Shown piece by piece: positions 24,675 to 32,438 of a stretch of DNA of 64,000 nt; the stretch's first letter is position 1; the number at the start of each line of letters is the position of its first letter. The notes under the pieces are model-generated. The model was not told the DNA's origin. It was given only the letters and a program-made list of their open reading frames with translations, and made no database searches. Source of the DNA: Methanoperedens sp049303315 (GTDB taxonomy: Archaea; Halobacteriota; Methanosarcinia; Methanosarcinales; Methanoperedenaceae); assembly GCA_049303315.1 (NCBI GenBank), contig JBAQMZ010000010.1, forward strand, positions 1-64,000. Direction: 5' to 3'. A program made the position numbers and the translations under genes.

Positions 24675-25601
24675 ATGCACATCTCAGATGGGATTCTGGA
24701 ACCAAAATGGATTTTATTCTGGTTCGTAATATCTGCGATATTCATCGCCCTGGGCTTGCGGATAATCAATAAGCGCATCGCAGCCGACCCTGCATACCTT
24801 CCCCGGATTTCACTCATCGGCGCCGTGGTATTTGTCATATCCGTCTGGCACATTCCCGTGCCTGTAACAGGCTCGTCATCCCATCCCGTGGGTACGCCTC
24901 TGGCTTCGATAATCATAGGACCTTTTGCGACAGTCGTGATAAGCGCAATTTCCCTTTTCTTCCAGGCGTTTGTCGCCCACGGCGGCTTAACCACGCTCGG
25001 AGCGAACACCTTTTCCATGGGAATCGTGGGAGCCTTTAGCGGCTATCTTGTTTACAGGCTGCTGAAAAACATATCTCCTCTCTGGTTTTCTGCCGGCATG
25101 GCAGGATTTGTGGGAAGCATCCTCACATACCTGACAACAGCACTTGAACTTGCGCTCTCCCTGAACCCGGGAAATGTTGTGCATTACTGGAAATTATATT
25201 CGCTCGGGTTTATCCCGACGCAGCTTCCGCTTGCGTTTGCAGAATTCGCATTCACAGGATTTACGATAAAATACATAAGCGAAACAAAAGCCGAAGTCAT
25301 GAGCGCCGCAGGGAGCAATGCGGGCTGCGGCATGGATAAGTTCACGAAAACTGCCATGACTTTAATGATATTAATCACTTCGATTATTGCCGCTGGCGCA
25401 TACATCGGCTACCTCGGAGGACATCAACTTGCAGGCATTGACGGCACAGTTGAGTCGCTTGCCGCGCCTGCTTCGGTCTCGAAAGGAGTTGGGGTGCAAT
25501 TGATGGCGCGCCTTGGCGAGCCTGTGGGTTTTGCGCTTGTGGGTATTACAGGCGGCCTGGTTACGGGATATTTCTTCAAAGAATTCAGGAGGAAACACTG
25601 A
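24675..25601 (+). CDS. cbiM: Cobalt/nickel ECF transporter substrate-binding component, CbiM-type fused to a CbiN-like end
   Basis: Membrane protein that selects Co2+ or Ni2+ for an energy-coupling-factor importer. The N-terminus is MHISDGILEPKW, where His2 and the amino terminus form the metal site in the family. About seven to eight membrane segments follow, with the conserved HGGLTTLGANTFSMGIVG. The last 90 residues (after about 215) contain GIDGTVESLA, typical of CbiN/PDGLE domains, so both roles are in one chain of 308 residues. GGTGG lies before the ATG. The stop overlaps cbiQ by one base. Cobalt would feed the cobamide pathway, of which cobT is nearby. Confidence 0.92.
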   Translation: MHISDGILEPKWILFWFVISAIFIALGLRIINKRIAADPAYLPRISLIGAVVFVISVWHIPVPVTGSSSHPVGTPLASIIIGPFATVVISAISLFFQAFVAHGGLTTLGANTFSMGIVGAFSGYLVYRLLKNISPLWFSAGMAGFVGSILTYLTTALELALSLNPGNVVHYWKLYSLGFIPTQLPLAFAEFAFTGFTIKYISETKAEVMSAAGSNAGCGMDKFTKTAMTLMILITSIIAAGAYIGYLGGHQLAGIDGTVESLAAPASVSKGVGVQLMARLGEPVGFALVGITGGLVTGYFFKEFRRKH

Positions 25602-26422
25602 TGCTGGAATGGCTGAGTCGCGACCCCCTGAATGGGATTGTAATCACAATCGCATTTTTCATCTCCATAATAATAGGAAGATACCTTCGAAATGAAAAAG
25701 ATAGAACAAACAATAAAATTGATTCAAGGATTAAAATCCTAGTATCGTTTCTCCTGATTATCGTCATAACCTTAATGGAACACTGGTATTTCCCGCTCCT
25801 GATTGCTGCACTCTCCTTTGGTATTGCGCTTAAGAAAAAAGTGGTCAAGCCTTATGGTAAAATGCTTGTCTTTCCGGTGGTACTGGCTTTGTTTATCATG
25901 GCTGTCCAGGGCTTTAATTTTGAGGCGAATTCAACCGGGGCGGGAAGCATTTCTGTCAATCCGGCAGGGTTTGAGTATGGTTTTCTTATTTTTTCAAGGG
26001 TTTTTGCGTCAGCCTCAGTCCTGATTCTTCTTTTGCTTACTACTTCCCGGAACGAGCTTCTTGAAAGCATGTACACGTTCGGGATTCCAAAAACACTACT
26101 TGAAATTTCAACTTTCATGTTCAGGTACATAAAGACATTTTCACATGAGGGAGAAAAAATAAAATTGGCACAGGAATCGCGATGCGGCATGTGTGCGGGA
26201 TTGGTTGGGCGTGTTCGCAATATCGCTTCGGTTTCTGGAGCGCTCATTACCCGGGCATTCACAAAAAGCGAAGCGGTTCACAAAGCCATGCTTTCACGTG
26301 GCTGGAAACCGGGTTTAGGATATTCAAGAGATTACAAGCCGTTATATAAAGGCGACCTGGCCCTGGGAATTATTATCTCTTCCGTGATTTTCATCCTGCT
26401 TGGGCTGGACTGGCTATTATGA
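25601..26422 (+). CDS. cbiQ: Cobalt/nickel ECF transporter transmembrane component
   Basis: The T-component that couples the ATPase to CbiM (273 residues). Several hydrophobic segments surround the coupling helices with the signature ALITRAFTKSEAVHKAMLSRGW, which carries the A-x-x-S-R-G motif that docks on CbiO. TGATG overlap with cbiM and an eight-base gap to cbiO place it mid-operon. Confidence 0.92.
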   Translation: MLEWLSRDPLNGIVITIAFFISIIIGRYLRNEKDRTNNKIDSRIKILVSFLLIIVITLMEHWYFPLLIAALSFGIALKKKVVKPYGKMLVFPVVLALFIMAVQGFNFEANSTGAGSISVNPAGFEYGFLIFSRVFASASVLILLLLTTSRNELLESMYTFGIPKTLLEISTFMFRYIKTFSHEGEKIKLAQESRCGMCAGLVGRVRNIASVSGALITRAFTKSEAVHKAMLSRGWKPGLGYSRDYKPLYKGDLALGIIISSVIFILLGLDWLL

Positions 26423-26429
26423 GGCAGCA

Positions 26430-27746
26430 ATGAACGTAATAAAAACAACCGGGCTTGAATATACATACGCCGATGGAACATGCGCCCTAACGGACGTGAA
26501 TTTTGAAGCGAACCGTGGTGAGAAAATTGCTGTGCTTGGCCCGAACGGTAGCGGGAAAAGCACATTATTCTACCACTTTAACGGTCTTGTTGAGCCGTCT
26601 CGCGGGGAAGTACTGGTATACGGCGAAAAAATCAGTAAAACCAATATCGATGAAGTAAGGAAACGGGTTGGTCTTGTTTTCCAGGAATCGGACAACCAGT
26701 TGTTTTCTCCCACCGTTTTTGAAGATATCTCTTTTGGCCCCAAAAATCTCGGATTGGGCGCGAATGAGATAAAGAACAGGGTGTCGCGGGTTCTGAACAG
26801 GTTCGATATAGAAAACCTTACACAGAAAAATCCCGCGAACTTAAGCGGCGGGCAGAAAAAAAAGGTAGCTATAGCAGGGGTGCTGGCAATGGAGCCTGAT
26901 GTCCTGGTTCTTGATGAGCCCACTTCTGGAATGGATGCCGCCGGGATTACAGATATCATGGAGGTTCTTGATGAATTAAATGAGGAAGGTAAAACAATTA
27001 TAATATCAACTCATGATTCCGACCTTGCGGCATCATGGGCTGACCGCATGTATATATTGAATAAAGGAAAGGTTTTCAAATCAGGAATCCCAAAACATAT
27101 TTTTGCTGATGAAAAACTGATTGCAGATGCGGGATTGAGGCAGCCTGTCATAGTCCAGACATATCGTGAGTTCCGGGCGCGCGGTATCTCAGGAGGCGAA
27201 GTCCCGCTTTCAGTTCTTGACCTTATGGAATCTGTTGATGCAAAAGTAATGAACATCAGGTGCGTCATAGCAGCCTCCGATGTCCTGGCAGGCGATGAGG
27301 TCTCTCTTGAAATCAAAGACGGCATGCTTGTTGCGGACAAAGGTTCAAAAGGCATTACCGGGAAAGTAGTGTTTGCAGGAAAAAAGGGCGAGGATATTGC
27401 AGTAAAGGATGTTGTCGGAGACTTGCAGCAGCTCGCAGGTACAGTAACAATCTTTCGGGTTCCCGGAATAATTGAAGGAGGTTCAAGGGCGGCGGACATT
27501 GAAAAGGTTCGTGAAATACTTTCTAAAAACAAGCATCAAAAGACTGGCGCGATGGGCACATCTGCGAAGGTATTGGTTAATAAGATGGGAATCAGGTGCG
27601 ATTTCGAGTTTGATGTAATCCAGTCAGGCATGCTTGCGGCGCTCCGGGGTTTTGATGTGTGCATTTTTGCTTCGGGGGGGATGGCGGGCAGGGTAATTGA
27701 GAATGTGAAGGAGAGAAAGCTCAAATACGAATGCTTTGTGCTATAG
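26430..27746 (+). CDS. cbiO: Cobalt/nickel ECF transporter ATPase with an extra C-terminal domain
   Basis: ATP-hydrolysing subunit of the importer: Walker A GPNGSGKST, Q-loop FQESDNQLFSPTVFEDI, signature LSGGQKKKVAIA and Walker B VLVLDEPTSG. Usual CbiO proteins end near residue 280; this one has 438. The added region (about 250-438) includes GKVVFAGKKGEDIAVKDVV and ends with FDVCIFASGGMAGRVIENVK. I do not recognise this domain; it may sense metal or nucleotide. The ATG at 26430 is chosen over 26400 because it avoids overlap with cbiQ and starts as the family does. Confidence 0.9.
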   Translation: MNVIKTTGLEYTYADGTCALTDVNFEANRGEKIAVLGPNGSGKSTLFYHFNGLVEPSRGEVLVYGEKISKTNIDEVRKRVGLVFQESDNQLFSPTVFEDISFGPKNLGLGANEIKNRVSRVLNRFDIENLTQKNPANLSGGQKKKVAIAGVLAMEPDVLVLDEPTSGMDAAGITDIMEVLDELNEEGKTIIISTHDSDLAASWADRMYILNKGKVFKSGIPKHIFADEKLIADAGLRQPVIVQTYREFRARGISGGEVPLSVLDLMESVDAKVMNIRCVIAASDVLAGDEVSLEIKDGMLVADKGSKGITGKVVFAGKKGEDIAVKDVVGDLQQLAGTVTIFRVPGIIEGGSRAADIEKVREILSKNKHQKTGAMGTSAKVLVNKMGIRCDFEFDVIQSGMLAALRGFDVCIFASGGMAGRVIENVKERKLKYECFVL

Positions 27747-27789
27747 TTATATCCGATAATGCGCGCATAAAGTGTGCAGGAGAGAAAGT

Positions 27790-27818
27790 AACCGCAGATA
27801 AACGCGGATTAACGCATT
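27790..27818. repeat. CGCAGAT-type repeat abutting the arcC start
   Basis: A short copy (accgcagataaacgcggatt, then aacgcattt) ends at the GTG start of the carbamate kinase gene. It replaces the place where a ribosome-binding site would be expected, and none is visible. Confidence 0.7.
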
Positions 27819-27819
27819 T

Positions 27820-28743
27820 GTGAGCCGGATAGTAATCGCAATAGGCGGGAACGCAATATTGAATCCCGCAAGGGGAAGCCCGGTAGAGCAGCAGAGAATG
27901 ATAGATGAAACCTGCAGGGAAATTGCACAGATTATCCGGAAAGGCTACGATGTTGTCCTGACACACGGCAACGGCCCCCAGATAGGGAATATCCTTGCTA
28001 TGCAGGAAGAATGCGCCCTTGTTCATCCCCAGCCGCTTGATGTGTGCGGGGCAGAGACGCAGGGGATGCTCGGATACTCGCTCCAGCAGTCGCTTGATAA
28101 CAGGCTCAGGGAAAGCGGGATAACAAAACAGGTCGCAACAGTACTGACGCAGGTAGTCGTGGATGCGTCATGTTCTTCTTTTAATAATCCCACAAAGCCA
28201 ATCGGCATCTATTATCCTGAAAAAAGGGCGCAGGAAATGGTCGCGATGGGAATAAAGATGATACATGATAAAAAGGGCTACCGCCGTGTTGTTCCTTCTC
28301 CCATGCCGCTTCAGATTGTGGAAGAAGAGGTCATTAAGAAGCTTACTGCTCTTGGAGTTATTGTCATTGCGGCAGGCGGAGGCGGAATTCCGGTTATCCG
28401 GAAAAACGGCTCGCTGGTTGGCGTTGAAGCTGTAATTGACAAGGATTTGACAGGAAGCCTCCTGGCATCGGCTATCGGGGCTGAAACTTTTTTGATACTT
28501 ACGGACGTTGAAAAGGCGGCATTGAATTACGGGAAAGATAACCAGGCTGACCTTGATGAAATCACAGTTTCAGAAGCCGAGCGATACATAGAAGAGGGAC
28601 ATTTCGGGAAAGGCAGCATGGAGCCCAAGATTCTTGCAGCGCTGCGGTTCATAAAATCGGGTGGCAAAACCTCAATCATTTCAAGTCTTGATAAGGCATT
28701 GCCAGCGCTTCTTGGTATAGCCGGCACGCGGATTATAGCATAA
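27820..28743 (+). CDS. arcC: Carbamate kinase
   Basis: Interconverts carbamate plus ATP and carbamoyl phosphate plus ADP. The 307 residues show the amino acid kinase fold with the start SRIVIAIGGNAIL, the loop VLTHGNGPQIGN, IAAGGGGIPVI and the ATP-site lysine region KGSMEPKILAA. The GTG start has no visible Shine-Dalgarno motif, and a dispersed repeat directly precedes it, so the start may have been reshaped. It might make ATP from carbamoyl phosphate or supply carbamoyl phosphate to pyrB; the sequence does not decide. Confidence 0.93.
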   Translation: MSRIVIAIGGNAILNPARGSPVEQQRMIDETCREIAQIIRKGYDVVLTHGNGPQIGNILAMQEECALVHPQPLDVCGAETQGMLGYSLQQSLDNRLRESGITKQVATVLTQVVVDASCSSFNNPTKPIGIYYPEKRAQEMVAMGIKMIHDKKGYRRVVPSPMPLQIVEEEVIKKLTALGVIVIAAGGGGIPVIRKNGSLVGVEAVIDKDLTGSLLASAIGAETFLILTDVEKAALNYGKDNQADLDEITVSEAERYIEEGHFGKGSMEPKILAALRFIKSGGKTSIISSLDKALPALLGIAGTRIIA

Positions 28744-28746
28744 TCT

Positions 28747-28953
28747 TCAGGTTGGTTTTCTTGAAGAGATGACCTTATTCAGGTCAGCTACCAGCGCATC
28801 CACATTGATACCGTGCGCCATTGCTCCTTCCTCAATGCTTTCAAATGCGGACACATGGCATCCGACGCAGTGCAGCCCATGCCTCATAAATACCATCATG
28901 GTTTCAGGATACTGGCTTACTACTTCCTCGATTTTCATGTCTTTTGTTATCAT
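28747..28953 (-). CDS. DUF1858 redox-disulfide domain protein
   Basis: A 68-residue single-domain protein (MITKDMKIEEVVSQYPETMM, then FMRHGLHCVGCHVSAFESIE) of the hybrid-cluster-protein-associated redox family; the CVGC pair is the redox site. The ATG at 28951-28953 with AAGGAG upstream is preferred over the frame start at 28989. Likely a small electron or disulfide carrier. It is convergent with arcC. Confidence 0.85.
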   Translation of the reverse strand: MITKDMKIEEVVSQYPETMMVFMRHGLHCVGCHVSAFESIEEGAMAHGINVDALVADLNKVISSRKPT

Positions 28954-29056
28954 GATTAACTCCTTATTTATTCGTATAGTGACGAACATTGATAAAGCTT
29001 TCCAACCTTAAATAAATCTTACTATTTTTCGCGCATTTAAAAGTTCTGCTTTTTCT

Positions 29057-29569
29057 TTAATGATGCGTGCCTTCCACGACTTTCACTCCTTTCTTGATGA
29101 TCATTTGTTTTATTTCATCTATGTGAGGGCATTTCGGGTAGCCCCCTTCCATAAGCATACAGGAACTTAAGTGGATGACATCCACTTCATGCTTCAAAAG
29201 ACTATCCACAAGCCTGAAAATCCGCCTGCCAGGGCATCCTCCGCATGTGAAAAACCCGATAATCTCCGCATCCCTGCCGTATTCCTCAAAATGCACTTTT
29301 CGTTTGTTGAACGCTTTAAAGCACCCAACTCCCGGGCAGGTCTCGCTTATGATATCACACCTGACGACCGCAATCTTCGCGGTCTTTTCATCTTTTTCAT
29401 CCTTTCCCAGAAGGGCTCTAAATTGAGCTTCAACTTCTTTCACGTCCCCGATAGTGACGGTGTTCTTTCCTTTCTTCCCCACCGATGTTTCAATACCCAT
29501 TTTCGCCATACTGCGGACATATTCGGGTACTTTCTCAAGCTCTTTTAATGCTTCGGGTTCCCATTCCAT
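29057..29569 (-). CDS. PCP_red-CGGC fusion protein
   Basis: A 170-residue protein of two parts. Residues 1-55 resemble the PCP_red domain found at the end of dark protochlorophyllide reductase subunits and in methanogen proteins (WEPEALKELEKVPEYVRSMA, then VTIGDVKEVEAQF). Residues 63-165 are a CGGC domain with many cysteines: VVRCDIISETCPGVGC, FFTCGGCPGRR and LSSCM...KCPH. It probably binds metal or a cluster; function is unknown. It is followed by DUF1858 on the same strand. Confidence 0.75.
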   Translation of the reverse strand: MEWEPEALKELEKVPEYVRSMAKMGIETSVGKKGKNTVTIGDVKEVEAQFRALLGKDEKDEKTAKIAVVRCDIISETCPGVGCFKAFNKRKVHFEEYGRDAEIIGFFTCGGCPGRRIFRLVDSLLKHEVDVIHLSSCMLMEGGYPKCPHIDEIKQMIIKKGVKVVEGTHH

Positions 29570-29624
29570 TCGTATTACCTCAAGCTTGTTTTTATAAATA
29601 TGTTTGCAAGCTTATTCATAACAC

Positions 29625-30101
29625 TTATTTGAACCCGTATAATGTGACTTCCATGTCAGCGTCTATGAGATAATCAAAATCAATTAATTTATCCCATCCT
29701 GCTTTCTGGAAAACGCCGCCAATGCATGCCCCGAAAATTTTCCTGTCGGGATACCCTTCTGTAATTTCATCAATCATTTTCTTTAACCCGCTGACGTCCA
29801 CTTCCATTTTCGGCATTGCCAGACCCCCGAGAAGTACAACCGTATCTGATGACGGGTCGGCTTTTTCCCCGACCTGCATCCCATAATCGGTCATTACAAC
29901 CCTTGCCGCCAGCTCTTTTTGCAGGTTCGGGATAAATACCATCTCTTTTCCTGCATCACGCAAAACAAAGCCCAAAAGCTCGGCAAAAGGATTGCACCAG
30001 CCCGGACAGCCGATGAAGGTTATCTTTTTCCTTCCGCGCGCTAGTTTCCGGAATGCGGTGAGCATGCCGCCGATGCCTTCTGATGTTTCGATAGGTTTCA
30101 T
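29625..30101 (-). CDS. DUF2124 family protein
   Basis: A 158-residue protein of a family known almost only from methanogens and their relatives. It has ITFIGCPGWCNPFAELLGF with a CxxxC pair, then VVLLGGLAMPKMEVDV and IFGACIGGVFQKAGWDKLID. Function is unknown. It lies upstream of the PCP_red-CGGC gene on the same strand with a 55-base gap. Confidence 0.8.
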   Translation of the reverse strand: MKPIETSEGIGGMLTAFRKLARGRKKITFIGCPGWCNPFAELLGFVLRDAGKEMVFIPNLQKELAARVVMTDYGMQVGEKADPSSDTVVLLGGLAMPKMEVDVSGLKKMIDEITEGYPDRKIFGACIGGVFQKAGWDKLIDFDYLIDADMEVTLYGFK

Positions 30102-30169
30102 GGAATCACATGGCTAAGGATTGTTGAAGTGGGATATAAGGGTTTATTAATCAATATCAGAACAAGATA

Positions 30170-30209
30170 ACAAAAATATAATTAAAAAAAAATAAAAGAA
30201 AAAAGGAAA
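30170..30209 (-). terminator. T-rich terminator after the DUF350 gene
   Basis: On the minus strand the stop of the DUF350 gene is followed by several T runs (up to nine T, interrupted by A and C), the usual archaeal transcription stop. No hairpin is needed. Confidence 0.55.
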
Positions 30210-30210
30210 A

Positions 30211-30717
30211 TTAAATCAGCGCAGCAGTTATTCCCTGCACACCTGACTGGATGATAATCGCGGTTGTGATTATTACACCGGCCATCTCAAGCGCCACTGC
30301 TACATTTCCTTTCTTGAGTTCCTCGAACTCCTCGATTCCCTTGGTCAGCTTGTCGAGTACGTTCAGTGCGAGATATATTGCTGCGATTGCAAGCACGATT
30401 CCGAGTATTAACTGGAGTATGCCCAATCCGATTGCTGTCAAGCCGCCTGCGGACAGGATGCCACCCGCCGATGCCTGGGCTGCTTTAATGCTGCTGGATA
30501 TTCCTGCAACGCCCGACTGCACCACGATGCCTATCGCTAAAAATACCGAAGCGACAAGAATACCTACGGCAGTATTGCCTTTTGCGAGTTCCTTTTCTTC
30601 ATCGATTCCTTTAGTTATCCTGCCTAATACTGAAAAACCGATATACAGTGCAACGACTGCAAGTATTATGGCTATAACTAATTGTATAATCCCTACAACT
30701 GCATTTATTGGGTCCAT
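30211..30717 (-). CDS. Tandem DUF350-like membrane protein
   Basis: A 168-residue membrane protein made of two similar halves. AIILAVVALYIGFSVLGRIT followed by KGIDEEKELAKGNTAVGI in the first half matches LGIVLAIAAIYLALNVLDKL followed by TKGIEEFEELKKGNVAVAL in the second. Each half has two membrane segments around the conserved charged loop. A GAGGTGA ribosome-binding site precedes the ATG. The family has no firm function. Confidence 0.8.
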   Translation of the reverse strand: MDPINAVVGIIQLVIAIILAVVALYIGFSVLGRITKGIDEEKELAKGNTAVGILVASVFLAIGIVVQSGVAGISSSIKAAQASAGGILSAGGLTAIGLGILQLILGIVLAIAAIYLALNVLDKLTKGIEEFEELKKGNVAVALEMAGVIITTAIIIQSGVQGITAALI

Positions 30718-30786
30718 AATTCACCTCACGCTTTAAGCGTTATCCTGTATAATGGCAATAGGGTCATATAAAATTATTGTGATACT

Positions 30787-30963
30787 TCATTCAAGAAGTT
30801 TCAGGGCTTTATTCGGGCAAACTATAATGCAGCGCATACATTGCGTGCATCTATCGTAATCTATTCTTACAATGCCGTCGATGCGCAAAAGAGCCCTCGC
30901 GTTGCACACGCTGTCGCACCTGCCGCATTTCATGCACCCGATAACTGTTATCAAACCATTCAT
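30787..30963 (-). CDS. Small 2[4Fe-4S] ferredoxin (58 residues)
   Basis: Short gene: MNGLITVIGCMKCGRCDSVC, with first cluster cysteines 10, 13, 16 and 20, then RCTQCMRCIIVCP, with cysteines 39, 42, 45 and 49, and the end NKALKLLE. Both motifs are complete (CxxCxxCxxxC), so a two-cluster ferredoxin is near certain if the gene is expressed. It lies between the regulator at 31038 and the DUF350 gene, and with DUF1858 and the CGGC protein forms a redox-rich minus-strand group. Confidence 0.85.
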   Translation of the reverse strand: MNGLITVIGCMKCGRCDSVCNARALLRIDGIVRIDYDRCTQCMRCIIVCPNKALKLLE

Positions 30964-31037
30964 TGCCCTTCATAAGCTATTTATGCTTATAGATATTTAG
31001 ATAGGTTTTGTCTAAATTGTGCAAAACGGAGGGTTTC

Positions 31038-31409
31038 ATGCCAAGATCTATTCCTGAAATGATACGGGGGGACTTCAAATGCGAGGATATTGCAAAATGT
31101 ATTCTCGGGCTTAAGAATATCGACATTGACGCCTATAAAATGCTTGTTACAAAAGGCCCTATGACCGCAGAACGCCTTGGCGAGCTTTTGAACAGGGAAC
31201 GCAGCACAGCCTACAGGTCGCTCCAGAGTCTGATGGTATGCGGTCTTGTGTACCGGGAGACAAAAACAATCAGCGAGGGCGGCTATTATTACGATTATAC
31301 CGCGCTTGACCCGTGCAAAATGAAGGAGAAGGTTGCAGGGAACATAGATGAGTGGTATAATAAAATGAAAAAACTTGTGGGAAATATCGATAAAGAAATT
31401 ATGAAATGA
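31038..31409 (+). CDS. Winged-helix transcriptional regulator
   Basis: A 123-residue regulator with a TrmB/GntR-like winged helix at about residues 20-85: DIDAYKMLVTKGPMTAERLG, the recognition helix in RERSTAYRSLQSLM, and a wing with KTISEGGYYYDYTAL; a helical tail follows that may dimerise. The ATG at 31038 is preferred to 31008 because GGAGGG lies five bases upstream. It is divergent from the ferredoxin and may control it (inference). Confidence 0.8.
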   Translation: MPRSIPEMIRGDFKCEDIAKCILGLKNIDIDAYKMLVTKGPMTAERLGELLNRERSTAYRSLQSLMVCGLVYRETKTISEGGYYYDYTALDPCKMKEKVAGNIDEWYNKMKKLVGNIDKEIMK

Positions 31410-32430
31410 TGCCGAAAATACTATCGCATACTTCTTCCACTTTCTCCCTGAACTCTTTTTGCGAAAAACCCATCATTGCAGCCGCGAACATCGCTCCACC
31501 GGCGCCCACTCCTTCTTTTACATCCCCTGTTTCATACATCCGAAGCCCGGGGAACCTTGAATCACCAAATCCCGGGTCAGCAGCATAAGCTTTGTAACCC
31601 AGGATATCTGTCATTTCCCTGAAATTGGCGCTCGGGTCATCTGCAACATAATGGGTTGTTGCGATGGAAACATCCTTTTTCAGACCGAGATGTTTAATAA
31701 TACTCAAAACCGAAACCATCTGCGTCCCGCCTGCAAGGACTATCTTGGTATCAAGACCGTCCACAAGCCCTGCTGCGGCTGCCATCATGGGGTCGCCGAT
31801 GCACTCAACCGCACGAAGGGGCTGGTTCCGTAAACTGCCGAAGGATATCCCTGAATTCCTCATACCTTCAGAGACTACCATGTTTTTAATGCCAAGCGGG
31901 TTTTCCGGGAAACTGGATGAAACCCTGCCGTCATAGCCCAGGGCTTTCATCACAGCCATGGCAGTGGTTGTTCCGCCGGGGACGCTCTCGCCAATAATCA
32001 CAAAATCCGAGAGTTTTGAAAGCTTTTTTCCAAGAGACCTGGATTTAGTGTAAATCTCAAGTGCATCCGCCACCGCATTTCCTTTCCTGATATCTCCGCC
32101 GGGTTGGGCGTTGATATCAATAGCCGGTATTTTTGGGCGGACACGCAGCCCTGCATTGATAAAAAGGCATGGGATTTCCGTGAGAAGCATTGATGCCCTT
32201 GTAATAACTGCCGGAGATGGAGCCCCCGAAGGTGTCATTGCAGGCTCATTGATACTTATTGCATTGCCCGTCTCAACGAGTTCGGCGTCCGCTGCAGGGG
32301 TATAATCCGTAAGCTTCGGGGATTTTCCCGCCGCGGATATGTTTGGGATTTTAGCCGTCTCGGTATTGGCAAGAATGCACAGGAAGAGGGGTTTTTCCGG
32401 ACTGAAATCCGGATGAGGTTTAACCCACAT
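31399..32430 (-). CDS. cobT: Nicotinate-nucleotide--dimethylbenzimidazole phosphoribosyltransferase-like protein
   Basis: Archaeal CobT-type enzyme (343 residues) that activates the lower ligand base for cobamide assembly. It shows INEPAMTPSGAPSPAVITRA, the glycine-rich IGESVPGGTTTAMAV and LAGGTQMVSVL. In archaea the true substrate base is uncertain. It ends in an 11-base convergent overlap with the winged-helix gene and is followed upstream, nine bases away, by dnaG. The cobalt importer cbiMQO lies 3.7 kb away. Confidence 0.9.
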   Translation of the reverse strand: MWVKPHPDFSPEKPLFLCILANTETAKIPNISAAGKSPKLTDYTPAADAELVETGNAISINEPAMTPSGAPSPAVITRASMLLTEIPCLFINAGLRVRPKIPAIDINAQPGGDIRKGNAVADALEIYTKSRSLGKKLSKLSDFVIIGESVPGGTTTAMAVMKALGYDGRVSSSFPENPLGIKNMVVSEGMRNSGISFGSLRNQPLRAVECIGDPMMAAAAGLVDGLDTKIVLAGGTQMVSVLSIIKHLGLKKDVSIATTHYVADDPSANFREMTDILGYKAYAADPGFGDSRFPGLRMYETGDVKEGVGAGGAMFAAAMMGFSQKEFREKVEEVCDSIFGIIS

Positions 32431-32438
32431 CTTAATCC

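Noticed and set aside
27820..28743. Carbamate kinase as part of an arginine deiminase operon
   Set aside because: No arcA or arcB neighbours; it follows the cobalt transporter genes.
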